Source of the DNA: Pseudomonas sp. MIACH | Lineage (GTDB): Bacteria; Pseudomonadota; Gammaproteobacteria; Pseudomonadales; Pseudomonadaceae | Length of the DNA stretch: 64,000 bases | Assembly: GCF_001269925.1 (NCBI RefSeq) | Contig: NZ_LHVO01000063.1 | Span: 1-64,000 of the forward strand | Direction of reading: 5' to 3' | Shown here: piece after piece, positions 1-8,386 of the stretch | Numbering within the stretch: the stretch's first letter is position 1 | How the letters are laid out: each line of letters starts with the position of its first letter | Program-made: the position numbers and the translations under genes | Notes under the pieces: model-generated | What the model saw: only the letters and a program-made list of their open reading frames with translations | Databases searched by the model: none | Told to the model about the DNA's origin: nothing

Positions 1-56
1 GCAGCAGCCCCAGTCAAGAAGAACGCGGTGTATCAGACACTCTGTAGAGGCTGGTT

Positions 57-190
57 TTGGGGCTGCTGCGCAGCCCAACGCGGGACAAGCCCGCTCGCCA
101 CAACAGCCCTATCTGCCGCGCTTTCAGCGTTGAGCCAACGTTGTGTAGATACCTATGGCTATCGGGGGCAAGCCCCCTCCCACATTTCGA
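57..190. repeat. Two REP-type elements downstream of the sigma-54 regulator gene
   Basis: A GGGCTGC/GCAGCCC stem with a 3-base loop lies at 60-76 and is followed by a GCGGGACAAGCCCGC palindrome. A half copy of the main local REP family (ATCGGGGGCAAGCCCCC then CTCCCACATTT) lies at 161-187. I see no coding region in bases 1-192; this is the 3' intergenic stretch of the minus-strand regulator gene. The stems may act as terminators. Confidence 0.7.
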
Positions 191-192
191 TC

Positions 193-2166
193 TTATGCGC
201 CGCGAAAATCTGCGGCGCTCAGCCCGAATCGACTCATCTTGTTGTACAGCCCACCCCGCGATACGTTCAGTTGCCGGGCGGCCAGGCGGATGTTGCCGCC
301 GGTGCTTTTGAGTGCGGCGACGATGGCGTGCATTTCGTGGCTGCTCAGGTCTTGGGCGGGCTGAGGTTCGTAGTGACGCAGCGTGGCGCGCGGTCTGGTT
401 TCCACGGGCAAATCGGCCGCCTGGATCAGTTCGCCCGTCGCCAGGTTGGTGGCGCGCTCGATGCTGTTTTCCAGCTCTCGCACATTGCCCGGCCAGGCGT
501 AGGCCGAGAGCAATTCCAGCGCCTCCGGGGAAAAACCTTGTACCGATTTGCGCAGCGAACGGGCACAGCGCGTGAGGAAGTGCCGTGCCAGCAGTGGAAT
601 ATCTTCACGGCGCATGCGCAGCGGCGGCACGGTCAGGTTCAGTACGTTGAGGCGGTAGTAGAGGTCTTCACGGAACGCCCCTTCGGCCACCGCCTGGCTG
701 AGGTTGCGGTGGGTCGCGGCGATGATGCGTACGTCCACTGGCCGTGAGTTTTTCGCGCCGACGCGGGTGATCTCGCCTTCCTGCAACACCCGCAACAGGC
801 TGACCTGAGCGTCGAAGGACATATCGCCAATCTCATCCAGAAAGATGGTGCCGCCATCGGCCAGTTCAAACTTGCCTGCCGACCCGCCCCGGGCCGAGCC
901 GGTGAATGCGCCTTCGACATGCCCGAACAGCTCGCTTTGCACCAAGTCGCGCGGGATCGCGCCGCAGTTGACCGCCACGAACGGGCCGTTGGCGCGGTCG
1001 CTGGCGTTGTGGATGGCCTGGGCGAACAACTCCTTGCCGGTGCCGCTTTCGCCGAGGATCAGGGTGGTGGATTCACTGCGACTGGCAATGCGCCCCAAGT
1101 GCAGCGCGTCCTGGATCGCCCGCGACGTGCCCTGGAGGGTGTCGAAGGTGTAGCGGGCCTGGGTGCTGATGATGCGCCGGGTGATTTCGCGGATGCGGCG
1201 GTTCTCGCGCAGCGACACGATCACCCCGCCCTGCTCCAGCGGGCACACCGAGACCAGGCAGGCGAGCTGACTGCGGTCGTGCAGGTGGAAGGTGCAATCG
1301 AGGTCACGCACCGGCTCACCGCCGCGTAAAAGCATGGCGTCACTCAACTCACTGCGGCCCAGGCGCTGGAAGGGGCTGCCGATCAGTTCCAGTCCCACCC
1401 CGAACAGTTGCCGGGCATAACGGTTGAGCGCCTTGATGCAGCCACGCTCATCGAGCACCACCAGGCCTTCGTTAAGGACTTCGAGCACGGTTTGCTGCTC
1501 TTCCAACAGCGCTTGCAGGGCCATTTGGCGGGAGACCGCTTCGGCAGCCGCTTGCACGGTGCCGAGGGTGTGAAAGTGAAACCAGCCGGGTTCGGCGGTG
1601 AGGGTCAGCATCGCCAGGGGCTGGCCCTGGGCATTCCTGATCGGCGCGGCGGCGCAGTGCATGCGGCGTTGGCGCAGGCCGCTGCCGAAGTTCTCCTCGG
1701 CCAGCACGTACACCAAGCGGTCTTCGGCCAGGGCCAGGCCGGTGCAGTTGGTGCCCTGGACCGATTCGAGCAGGCGACTGCCGACGGGGGTGATGTCCAG
1801 CCCGCAGAAATACAGGGTGATGCCATCGGCGTCGGTGAGGTTGATATGGCCGCGAGGGTTGTAGGCCAACAAGCCGTGCATGACCTGCGCGGCGGCGGCG
1901 ATCAGCACGCGATGGCTGGCCAGGGTGGCCGCCAGCGTGTCGGCGGCGGCGAAGCGGTATTGGCTGTCGTGCGGGTCGATAGCGGCAGCGATGCTGCGCC
2001 GCCACGAGTCCCAGATTACCTGCCGCACCTCGGCCGGGCGCTGCACCTGCCCGGCCAGGCACGCGCGCCACGCCTGTTCCAGCGCGGCAACGGGGCCGTC
2101 GTTCAGCGCCGCAGGCCCCAGGGCCGTCAGGTAGTCGAGGTCTTGTACGCTGAACGCCATGCTCAT
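193..2166 (-). CDS. Sigma-54-dependent transcriptional activator, AcoR-like (GAF-AAA+-Fis)
   Basis: Enhancer-binding protein of about 657 residues that should remodel RNA polymerase-sigma54 at a -24/-12 promoter. The N-terminal third is GAF-like and is followed by a PAS-like segment (LNEGLVVLDERG...). The AAA+ domain has Walker A GESGTGKE, Walker B GGTIFLDEIGD and the arginine-finger region FREDLYYRLN. A Fis-type HTH (GGNIRLAARQLNVSRGG) closes the protein. The sigma54-contacting loop reads GAFTGS rather than the canonical GAFTGA. The ATG at 2166 is chosen because the longer ORF to 2211 runs into a palindromic upstream region; ATG 2160 is also possible. It is divergent from the Gfo/Idh operon, which carries a sigma-54 promoter and is its likely target. 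The effector is unknown. Confidence 0.88.
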   Translation of the reverse strand: MSMAFSVQDLDYLTALGPAALNDGPVAALEQAWRACLAGQVQRPAEVRQVIWDSWRRSIAAAIDPHDSQYRFAAADTLAATLASHRVLIAAAAQVMHGLLAYNPRGHINLTDADGITLYFCGLDITPVGSRLLESVQGTNCTGLALAEDRLVYVLAEENFGSGLRQRRMHCAAAPIRNAQGQPLAMLTLTAEPGWFHFHTLGTVQAAAEAVSRQMALQALLEEQQTVLEVLNEGLVVLDERGCIKALNRYARQLFGVGLELIGSPFQRLGRSELSDAMLLRGGEPVRDLDCTFHLHDRSQLACLVSVCPLEQGGVIVSLRENRRIREITRRIISTQARYTFDTLQGTSRAIQDALHLGRIASRSESTTLILGESGTGKELFAQAIHNASDRANGPFVAVNCGAIPRDLVQSELFGHVEGAFTGSARGGSAGKFELADGGTIFLDEIGDMSFDAQVSLLRVLQEGEITRVGAKNSRPVDVRIIAATHRNLSQAVAEGAFREDLYYRLNVLNLTVPPLRMRREDIPLLARHFLTRCARSLRKSVQGFSPEALELLSAYAWPGNVRELENSIERATNLATGELIQAADLPVETRPRATLRHYEPQPAQDLSSHEMHAIVAALKSTGGNIRLAARQLNVSRGGLYNKMSRFGLSAADFRGA

Positions 2167-2191
2167 CGGGCGGTATCCATGTTCATGTTTT

Positions 2192-2215
2192 TGACATGTC
2201 AGTATAGGCATGTCA
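2192..2215. promoter_or_regulatory. Candidate upstream activator sites (TGACATG repeats)
   Basis: TGACATGTCA at 2192-2201 is a perfect 10-bp palindrome, and a further ATGTCA half site lies at 2210-2215. The pair lies about 65-85 bp upstream of the -24 element, where enhancer-type sites of sigma-54 activators are often found. Assignment to the adjacent AcoR-like regulator is inference. Confidence 0.4.
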
Positions 2216-2277
2216 TCAGAATGAACACATTTTGTTTATTGTATTTTATAAAGCCTTAATTATCAGGTACTTATAAA

Positions 2278-2294
2278 TTGGCATAACCTTTGCT
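2278..2294 (+). promoter_or_regulatory. Sigma-54 (-24/-12) promoter
   Basis: TTGGCATAACCTTTGCT matches the RpoN consensus TGGCAnn-N4-TTGCT, with exactly 10 bases between the GG (2280-2281) and GC (2292-2293) dinucleotides. It sits about 57 bp before the Gfo/Idh start codon and beside a gene for a sigma-54 activator. Confidence 0.75.
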
Positions 2295-2329
2295 CCTGCC
2301 CCTTTGCCAGTCAGGGCTGTCCTGCGGCC

Positions 2330-2345
2330 AACAATAAAAAGGGGT
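2330..2345 (+). promoter_or_regulatory. A-rich Crc/Hfq-type motif and RBS of the Gfo/Idh gene
   Basis: AACAATAAAAAGGGG resembles the AANAANAA catabolite-activity motif bound by Hfq/Crc in Pseudomonas. It merges with the Shine-Dalgarno sequence, where binding would block translation. A very similar AACAATAAAAGG precedes the binding-protein gene of the same operon (4146-4157). Confidence 0.45.
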
Positions 2346-2351
2346 CATTTC

Positions 2352-3368
2352 ATGAGTACACAGAACATCCGCCTGGGCTTGATCGGTGCGGGTCGCATGG
2401 GCAGTTTCCACGGCCTGACCGCCGCGCGACACATCCCCGGCGCGACCCTCGCCGCCATCGCCGACCCCACTCCCGGCCAAGCCGCACGCCTGGCGGCCGA
2501 ACTGGGCGTGGACAAGGTCTACACCGACCCACAGCAGCTGCTCGACGACCCGGACATCGACGGCGTCCTCATCGCCGCCCCCGCCCGCAGCCACGCCGAA
2601 CTGGTGATCAGCGCCGCCCGCGCCGGCAAGGGGATCTTCTGCGAAAAACCCATGGCCATCACCCTCGACGAAGCCGACCGCGCCATTGCCGCCGCCGCCG
2701 ATGCGCGCGTGCCGCTGCAGGTCGGTTTCAATCGGCGTTTCGCCAAGAGCTTCCGCACGGCCCACCTCGACGTGGCGGCCGGCCGCATCGGCACGCCGCA
2801 GTTGTTGCGTTCGCTGACCCGCGACCCGGCACTCAACAACCCGGCCAATTCGCCGCAATGGGTGATCTTCCTGGAAACCCTGATCCACGACTTCGACACC
2901 CTGCGCTACCTCAACCCCGGCGCCGAAGCGGTGCAGGTGTATGTGATGGCCGACGCACTGATCGCGCCGGAATACAAAAGCAAAGGTTTCCTCGACACCG
3001 CCGTGGTCGCGATCCGCTTCGACAACGGCGCCATCGCCACCGCCGAGGCCAACTTCCAGGCGGTGTACGGCTACGACGTGCGCGGCGAAGTGTTCGGCAG
3101 CGCCGGCATGCTGAGCATGGGCAGCCTCAACGACTCCGACCTGGTGCGCTACCTGGCCCAGGGTATCCAGGCCGACACCCAGCGTATGGACACCGACCTG
3201 CTGCGCGACGCCTACATCGCCGAACTCAACCATTTTGTCGACTGCCTGCGCACCGGCGCCAAGCCCATGGCCAGTGGTGAAGACGCGCGCGCCGCCCTGG
3301 CGATTGCCCGCGCCTGTATCGAGTCGTTCGAAACCGGCAAGGCCGTGGCCGTGCAGGGAGCCCGTTGA
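2352..3368 (+). CDS. Gfo/Idh/MocA-family NAD(P)-dependent oxidoreductase (inositol 2-dehydrogenase-like)
   Basis: Cytoplasmic sugar or polyol dehydrogenase of 338 residues. The N-terminal Rossmann fold has GLIGAGRMGSFHG, and the family CEKPMA motif follows at about residue 100. A conserved LIHDFD motif marks the catalytic half. The ATG at 2352 is preceded by AAGGGG and leaves the Rossmann motif close to the N-terminus; the upstream ORF extension is rejected. It is first in an operon with an isomerase-like protein (one-base overlap) and a periplasmic sugar-binding protein. Inositol, or another cyclic or aldose sugar, is a plausible substrate but cannot be fixed from sequence. The Gfo/Idh family also includes L-arabinose 1-dehydrogenases. 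Confidence 0.88.
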   Translation: MSTQNIRLGLIGAGRMGSFHGLTAARHIPGATLAAIADPTPGQAARLAAELGVDKVYTDPQQLLDDPDIDGVLIAAPARSHAELVISAARAGKGIFCEKPMAITLDEADRAIAAAADARVPLQVGFNRRFAKSFRTAHLDVAAGRIGTPQLLRSLTRDPALNNPANSPQWVIFLETLIHDFDTLRYLNPGAEAVQVYVMADALIAPEYKSKGFLDTAVVAIRFDNGAIATAEANFQAVYGYDVRGEVFGSAGMLSMGSLNDSDLVRYLAQGIQADTQRMDTDLLRDAYIAELNHFVDCLRTGAKPMASGEDARAALAIARACIESFETGKAVAVQGAR

Positions 3369-4147
3369 TGAGCCCGTTCAAACTGGCGATCAGTGCCGAG
3401 ATGGTGTTTCTCGACCTGCCCTTCGTCGAGCGCGTGAAGCGCATCCATGCACTGGGTTTCAGCGCGGAGATCTGGAATTGGACCAATAAAGACATCAGTG
3501 CCCTGGCCGCCACCGGCGCCGATTTCACCTCGATGACCGGCTATATCAGCGGCACCCTCACCGACCCCGACGGCATCCGCCAACTGCTCGACAGTGCGCG
3601 CGAATCCATCGGCGTCGCCGAGCGCCTGAATTGCCCCAGCCTCAACCTGCACGGCACCGGACTGGGTGACGGCGGCCTACCGGTACAGCCCGTGAGCCAG
3701 ACCACCGGGCGCATGTGGCTGAGCGCGTGCAAGGCGCTGGAAAAAATCGCGCGCCTGGGCGAAGACGCCGGCCGCGTGTTCCTGCTGGAAAACCTCAACA
3801 CTGAGGTCGACCACCCAGGCACCCCGTTCGCCCGCGCCGACGACACCCTGGCGCTGATCGAAGCCGTGGGCAGCCCGCACCTGAAGATGAACCTGGACCT
3901 GTACCACGCGCAGATCGGCGAAGGAAACCTGATCGAGCTGATCCAGCGCGCAGGCAGCGCCATCGGTGAAATCCAGGTGGCCGACGTGCCCGGACGCAAG
4001 GAGCCTGGCACCGGCGAAATCCACTACCCGGCCATTGCCAGGGCCCTGCACGCCATGGGCTACAACGGCGTGGTCGGCCTCGAAGGCTGGGCCAGCGGCG
4101 ACAGCGAGTTGGCCCTGGAGCGTTTCCGTCAAGCGTTCACCCTATAA
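3368..4147 (+). CDS. Sugar-phosphate isomerase/epimerase-like protein, hydroxypyruvate isomerase family
   Basis: TIM-barrel protein of 259 residues of the xylose-isomerase-like superfamily (Hyi/IolE/OtnI type). Metal-ligand segments typical of the family are visible: LLENLN (about residue 140), MNLDLYHAQ (about 178), QVADVPGRKEPG with a following H (about 207) and GLEGWA near the C-terminus. The ATG at 3368 overlaps the upstream TGA by one base, indicating translational coupling. It probably isomerises the keto product of the dehydrogenase encoded just before it. A second family member, OtnI, is encoded at 33575-34360. The exact substrate is unknown. Confidence 0.82.
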   Translation: MSPFKLAISAEMVFLDLPFVERVKRIHALGFSAEIWNWTNKDISALAATGADFTSMTGYISGTLTDPDGIRQLLDSARESIGVAERLNCPSLNLHGTGLGDGGLPVQPVSQTTGRMWLSACKALEKIARLGEDAGRVFLLENLNTEVDHPGTPFARADDTLALIEAVGSPHLKMNLDLYHAQIGEGNLIELIQRAGSAIGEIQVADVPGRKEPGTGEIHYPAIARALHAMGYNGVVGLEGWASGDSELALERFRQAFTL

Positions 4148-4166
4148 CAATAAAAGGAACACCCTC

Positions 4167-5093
4167 ATGCATCGCTATTCATTGCTTGTTGCTGCGTTTT
4201 TACTGCTGTTCAGCCAATGGACCTTCGCCGCGTATCGCATCGGCGTGAGCATCGCGCGGGTCGACGATAACTTCATGACCTACGTGCGCACCGGCCTGGA
4301 AAATGCCGCTAAACAACAGGACGTGCAGATCCAGTTCGAAGACGCCCAGGGCGACGTGGTGCGCCAGCTCAACCAGGTCGAAGGCTTTCTGAACCAGAAA
4401 GTCGACGCCGTGATCGTGCTGCCGGTGGACACCGCCGCCACCGCCAACATGACCCGCGCCGCCGTGGCGGCCAAGACTCCTCTGGTGTACGTCAACCGCC
4501 ACCCGGATGAGCGTACGTTGCCCAAGGGCGTGGTCACCGTGGCGTCCAACGATATCGAAGCCGGGCAATTGCAGATGCGCTACCTCGCGGAAAAACTCGG
4601 CGGCAAAGGCAATGTGGCGATCATCATGGGCGACCTCGCGCAGAACGCCACCCATGACCGCACCGAAGGCGCCAAGCAGGTGCTCAAGGACTTTCCCGGC
4701 ATCAAGGTGGTCGAGCAGCAAAGCGCCGAATGGCAACGCAGCAAGGGCATGGACCTGACCAGCAACTGGCTGCTGGCGGGCACGCAGTTCGATGCCATCG
4801 TCGCCAACAACGACGAAATGGCGATCGGCGCGGCCATGGCCTTGCAACAGTCGGGCAAGGCCAAGGGTGAGATCGCGATTATCGGCATCGACGGCTTACC
4901 TGACGGTTTGGCGGCGATCAAACGTGGCATGCTCACCGCCTCGGTGTTCCAGGACCCCAAGGCCCAGGCCACTCAGGCAGTGCAGTCGGCAATCAAGATG
5001 ATCAAGGGCGAGCCGATCGAGTCGGAGGTGTGGGTGCCGTTCGAGCTCATTAAGCCCGAACAGGTGGCGGTGTTCGAACAGCGCTACAAGTAA
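4167..5093 (+). CDS. Sugar ABC transporter periplasmic substrate-binding protein (RbsB/IbpA-like)
   Basis: Protein of 308 residues with a signal peptide (hydrophobic core YSLLVAAFLLLFSQWTFA, cleavage near residue 21), so it is periplasmic. The body is a type I periplasmic binding protein of the ribose/inositol class: RIGVSIARVDDNF at the start of the mature protein, NRHPDE in the hinge region, and a late IIGIDGLPDGLAAI segment. It is third in the sigma-54 operon. No ATPase or permease gene follows, so it must share a transporter encoded elsewhere, work with the araGH products, or act as a sensor. REP elements end the unit. Confidence 0.87.
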   Translation: MHRYSLLVAAFLLLFSQWTFAAYRIGVSIARVDDNFMTYVRTGLENAAKQQDVQIQFEDAQGDVVRQLNQVEGFLNQKVDAVIVLPVDTAATANMTRAAVAAKTPLVYVNRHPDERTLPKGVVTVASNDIEAGQLQMRYLAEKLGGKGNVAIIMGDLAQNATHDRTEGAKQVLKDFPGIKVVEQQSAEWQRSKGMDLTSNWLLAGTQFDAIVANNDEMAIGAAMALQQSGKAKGEIAIIGIDGLPDGLAAIKRGMLTASVFQDPKAQATQAVQSAIKMIKGEPIESEVWVPFELIKPEQVAVFEQRYK

Positions 5094-5112
5094 ATCGAAG
5101 ATAAGGCGATCA

Positions 5113-5209
5113 AAATGTGGGAGGGGGCTTGCCCCCGATGGCAGTGGGTCAGTTGATACATCCGTGACTGATCCACCGCTATCGGGGCAAGCCCCCTCCC
5201 ACACTTGGA
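5113..5209. repeat. REP doublet
   Basis: Two inverted copies of the local REP (AAATGTGGGAGGGGGCTTGC and its reverse complement) are separated by about 30 bases. They lie between the convergent binding-protein and yghU genes and probably end transcription from both sides. Confidence 0.9.
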
Positions 5210-5215
5210 TCTCAA

Positions 5216-6043
5216 TCAGTCCAGGTCACTTGCGTCATGCCGCTCGGGCAACGGTTCCTCGCCCGACACCCCATTCACCCGCCGCCCACGCTGCACCGCC
5301 GGCCGCGCCTCAATCGCCTCCACCCAGCGCTGTACGTGTGTGTACTCGTGCACCGACAGAAACTCCGCCGCCCCATACAAGCGGCCTTTGACCAGCCCGC
5401 CGTACCACGGCCAGATGGCGATATCGGCGATGGTGTATTCATCCCCGGCGATGTACTCGCTCACGGCCAGGCGCTGGTCCAGCACATCCAACTGGCGCTT
5501 GGTTTCCATGGCAAAACGGTTGATCGGGTATTCCATCTTGCTCGGCGCATAGGCATAGAAATGCCCGAAGCCGCCGCCCAGGTACGGCGCGCTGCCCATC
5601 TGCCAGAACAACCACGACAGGCACTCCGCGCGGGCCGCAGCCTCGGTGGGGAAGAAGGCGCCGAACTTCTCGGCCAGGTATTGCAGGATCGCGCCGGACT
5701 CGAACACGCGAATCGGCTGGGCGCCGCTGTGGTCCATCAAGGCCGGGATCTTGGAGTTCGGGTTGACCCCGACAAAGCCGCTGCCGAACTGGTCGCCGTC
5801 GCCGATCTTGATCAGCCAGGCGTCGTACTCGGCGCCGCTGTGCCCCAGGGCCAGCAGTTCTTCAAGAAGGATGGTGACCTTCTGCCCGTTGGGCGTGGCC
5901 AGGGAATACAGCTGCAGCGGATGCTTGCCGACCGGCAGCGCCTTGTCATGGGTGGCGCCGGCGATGGGCCGGTTGATGCTGGCGAAGGTGCCGCCGCTTT
6001 CGGTGTCCCAGGTCCAGACTTTCGGGGGTACATACTCGGTCAT
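5216..6043 (-). CDS. yghU: YghU-type glutathione S-transferase / disulfide-bond reductase
   Basis: Cytosolic glutathione-dependent disulfide reductase of the Nu class, 275 residues, close to the E. coli YghU length. The N-terminal extension (MTEYVPPKVWTWD) is typical of YghU. The thioredoxin-like domain has LYSLATPNGQKVTILLEEL, NPNSKIPAL and RVFESGAILQYLAEKF. The helical domain has EYTIADIAIWPWYGG. In the family a TPN motif replaces the catalytic Tyr/Ser/Cys and two glutathiones can bind. The ATG at 6043 gives the family start. It is transcribed alone. Confidence 0.9.
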   Translation of the reverse strand: MTEYVPPKVWTWDTESGGTFASINRPIAGATHDKALPVGKHPLQLYSLATPNGQKVTILLEELLALGHSGAEYDAWLIKIGDGDQFGSGFVGVNPNSKIPALMDHSGAQPIRVFESGAILQYLAEKFGAFFPTEAAARAECLSWLFWQMGSAPYLGGGFGHFYAYAPSKMEYPINRFAMETKRQLDVLDQRLAVSEYIAGDEYTIADIAIWPWYGGLVKGRLYGAAEFLSVHEYTHVQRWVEAIEARPAVQRGRRVNGVSGEEPLPERHDASDLD

Positions 6044-6087
6044 GCTTACGACTCCAGAAGCGTGTGCGATCAGCGAAGCGTTTGAGA

Positions 6088-7326
6088 CTAAACCAAAGAC
6101 GGGTGGTGCGTCACACTCCCCGCCGCAGCGTGCCGGGGCACCTGCACGCGCAGCGCGATCAACAGTGCCGCCAGCAGCATCAAGCAACCCGCGCCCAGAA
6201 ACACCCCGTCGATGCCGGTGGCACTGAACATCGCGCCCCCGCCCGCCGCACCCGCCGCGATGGCCGATTGCACCGAGGCGACCACCATGCCACCGGCACT
6301 TTCGGCCTGATCCGGCACCGCACGGGCCACCCAGTTCGACCACGCCACCGGCACCCCGCCGAAGGCCATGCCCCACAGCGCCAGGAGCAATGCCTGACCC
6401 GGCAGTGACGCGGGCAGCAACACCAGGGCCAACGCCGCGACGCCCACCAGGACCGGCATCAACACCAGGGTCCCCCGGGGATTGCGCACCAGCAACCACC
6501 CGGCCAGCAGCGTGCCGACAAAATTCGCCGCGCCAAACCCCAGCAGCATCAACGCCAGCCCTTGGGTGCCGACTCCGGTGGCGCTTTCCAGAAACGGGCG
6601 AATGTAGGTAAACAGCGCGAAGTGCCCGGTGTGCACCAGCACGCAGCCGAACATGCCGATGGCAATGCCGGGGCGCAGCAGTACATCAAGCACGGTGCGA
6701 AGGCGCGCGGTGCCGCTGGGTGCCAGGCGCGGCAGTGTGAACAGCTGGAAGGCCAGGGTCACTACGCCGACGGCGGCCGCCGCCACAAATGCACTGCGCC
6801 AGCCATACAGGTCCCCCAGGTAGCTGCCCAACGGCACCGCGACCACGGTACCTACCGCAATGCCGCTGAAGATGATCGACAAGGCACGCGGCAGCAATGC
6901 CGCTGGTACCAGGCGCATCGCAACGGCCGCCGCCATGCTCCAGAAACCGCCGAGGGCAATGCCCAACAGGATGCGCATCAACAACAGCACCAGGAGGCTG
7001 GACGAGAACGCCACCAGCAGGTTGGACGCAATCATCAGCGTGGAGAACCCCAGCAGCACCAGGCGCCGGTCGATGCCGCGCGTCAGGCCAGGCACCAGCA
7101 AACCGGCGAACAACGCCACCACCGCCGTGACCGTGACCGCTTGCCCGGCCAACGCCTCCGACACGCCCAGGTCCAGGGCCATCGGCGTCAGCAGGCTGGC
7201 CGGCAGGTACTCCGCCGTGAGCAGGCCGAACACGCCCATCGCCAGGGAAAACACCGCCATCCAGGCCGGCGTGGTCGGTTCTGCCCTGTCATCGACAGGG
7301 GCATGGGACACACAATCATTCATCAC
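6088..7326 (-). CDS. MFS transporter, DHA1 family (NepI/arabinose-efflux-like)
   Basis: Inner-membrane transporter of 412 residues with about 12 hydrophobic segments. The MFS loop 2-3 motif appears as GLTRGIDRRLVLLG. The N-terminal segment (FSLAMGVFGLLTAEYLPASLLTPMA) resembles NepI and other drug or nucleoside H+ antiporters. It is divergent from an AraC-family regulator with only 58 bp between the coding regions, so this exporter is that regulator's likely target. The substrate is not known. Confidence 0.85.
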   Translation of the reverse strand: MMNDCVSHAPVDDRAEPTTPAWMAVFSLAMGVFGLLTAEYLPASLLTPMALDLGVSEALAGQAVTVTAVVALFAGLLVPGLTRGIDRRLVLLGFSTLMIASNLLVAFSSSLLVLLLMRILLGIALGGFWSMAAAVAMRLVPAALLPRALSIIFSGIAVGTVVAVPLGSYLGDLYGWRSAFVAAAAVGVVTLAFQLFTLPRLAPSGTARLRTVLDVLLRPGIAIGMFGCVLVHTGHFALFTYIRPFLESATGVGTQGLALMLLGFGAANFVGTLLAGWLLVRNPRGTLVLMPVLVGVAALALVLLPASLPGQALLLALWGMAFGGVPVAWSNWVARAVPDQAESAGGMVVASVQSAIAAGAAGGGAMFSATGIDGVFLGAGCLMLLAALLIALRVQVPRHAAAGSVTHHPSLV

Positions 7327-7384
7327 AAGACATCCTCAGGCATTTACGTGATGGCCAGTCTAGGTTTGCCCATCAGGATGATCT

Positions 7385-8386
7385 ATGATTCAAACCCTTG
7401 AGTTCTTGACCGAAACCCCGAATATGCCAGCCGACAACGCATTCACCCTGTCCTCCGAGCTGATCAATGAGCTGCTGCGCAGCATGCGCCTGCGCGGCGT
7501 GCAGTACCGGCGCATCCAGGCCGGGCCGGTGTTCGGCATCAGCTTTGCGGCCAAGCCAGGCCATGCGTATTTCCACTTTCTGGCCGCCGGCTGCGCGACC
7601 CTGCGCCTGCACGACGGCAGCCTCTTTGAGTTGTCGGCCGGTAATGCGGTGTTTATCGCCCACGGTGGCGCCCATGCGCTGTTGTCCAACCCGGATGACC
7701 CCGTGCAAGACATCGCCAGCTTCGACGCTGCACCGCTGGGCGATACCGTGTGCGCGGTGAATGCCTCGCCCCTTGCTCCTTCCAGCACCCTGCTGTTCAG
7801 CGCCTGCATGGAGTTCGAGCTCGACAGCATCCAGGGCCTCGGCAACCTGATGCCGGCCTTGATGCTGATCGACGCCGGGGGCCAGCGTTACCCCGGCTTG
7901 ATGCCGATCCTGGCGGTGATGGAACGCGAAGTCTCCAGCGCCCGCGTCGGTTACGCCGGCATCCTTGCGCGCCTGGCCGATGTGGTGGCAGCGATGATCG
8001 TGCGGGGCTGGGTCGAGTGCGCCTGCGCCAATGCGTCGGGCCTCGCGGCCGCCTTGCGCGACACCCGCCTGGCCGGCGCCCTGCTCGCCCTGCACCAGCA
8101 ACCGGGCCGCGACTGGAGCGTGGCCGAACTGGCGGCGCACTGTCATACCTCACGCTCGGTGTTCGCGGATCGTTTCCAGGCGACCCTCGGGGTACCGCCG
8201 CTGCGTTACGTGACCGAACTGCGCATGCGCCTCGCCAGCCAGTGGCTGACCCTGGAGCGGCTGCCCATCGAAGAAGTGGCGTACCGCCTCGGCTATACCT
8301 CCCAGGCGGCCTTCAGCCGCGCCTACAAACGCATCACCGGGCAACCGCCGGGCGCCAGCCGCCAAGGTTTCAGGAGCCCGGCATGA
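7385..8386 (+). CDS. AraC-family transcriptional regulator, cupin_6 sensor domain
   Basis: Regulator of 333 residues. The N-terminal half is the cupin-like AraC_binding_2 type (FHFLAAGCATLRLHDG...). The C-terminal hundred residues carry two HTH motifs, WSVAELAAHCHTSRSVFADR and PIEEVAYRLGYTSQAAFSRA, ending with the family signature FKRITGQ-like YKRITGQPPG. The ATG at 7385 has AGGA eight bases upstream; M14 (7424) is an alternative. It is divergent from the MFS exporter gene, which it probably controls. Its stop overlaps the start of mug (ATGA). Confidence 0.87.
   Translation: MIQTLEFLTETPNMPADNAFTLSSELINELLRSMRLRGVQYRRIQAGPVFGISFAAKPGHAYFHFLAAGCATLRLHDGSLFELSAGNAVFIAHGGAHALLSNPDDPVQDIASFDAAPLGDTVCAVNASPLAPSSTLLFSACMEFELDSIQGLGNLMPALMLIDAGGQRYPGLMPILAVMEREVSSARVGYAGILARLADVVAAMIVRGWVECACANASGLAAALRDTRLAGALLALHQQPGRDWSVAELAAHCHTSRSVFADRFQATLGVPPLRYVTELRMRLASQWLTLERLPIEEVAYRLGYTSQAAFSRAYKRITGQPPGASRQGFRSPA

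Noticed and set aside
1408..2259. Long plus-strand open frame (283 codons) antisense to the sigma-54 regulator
   Set aside because: Low-complexity, His/Gln/Gly-rich translation typical of a GC-rich shadow frame; the opposite strand has clear AAA+ and HTH motifs.
2352..3368. Gfo/Idh protein as the L-arabinose 1-dehydrogenase of the arabinose module
   Set aside because: It has its own regulator, promoter and isomerase partner 7 kb from araFGH; the SDR shares a candidate operator with the arabinose genes, so it is the better candidate. Not fully excluded.
5113..5209. CRISPR-like repeats formed by the recurring GTGGGAGGGGG sequences
   Set aside because: Copies are dispersed at gene ends as inverted pairs without regular spacers or cas genes; they are REP elements.
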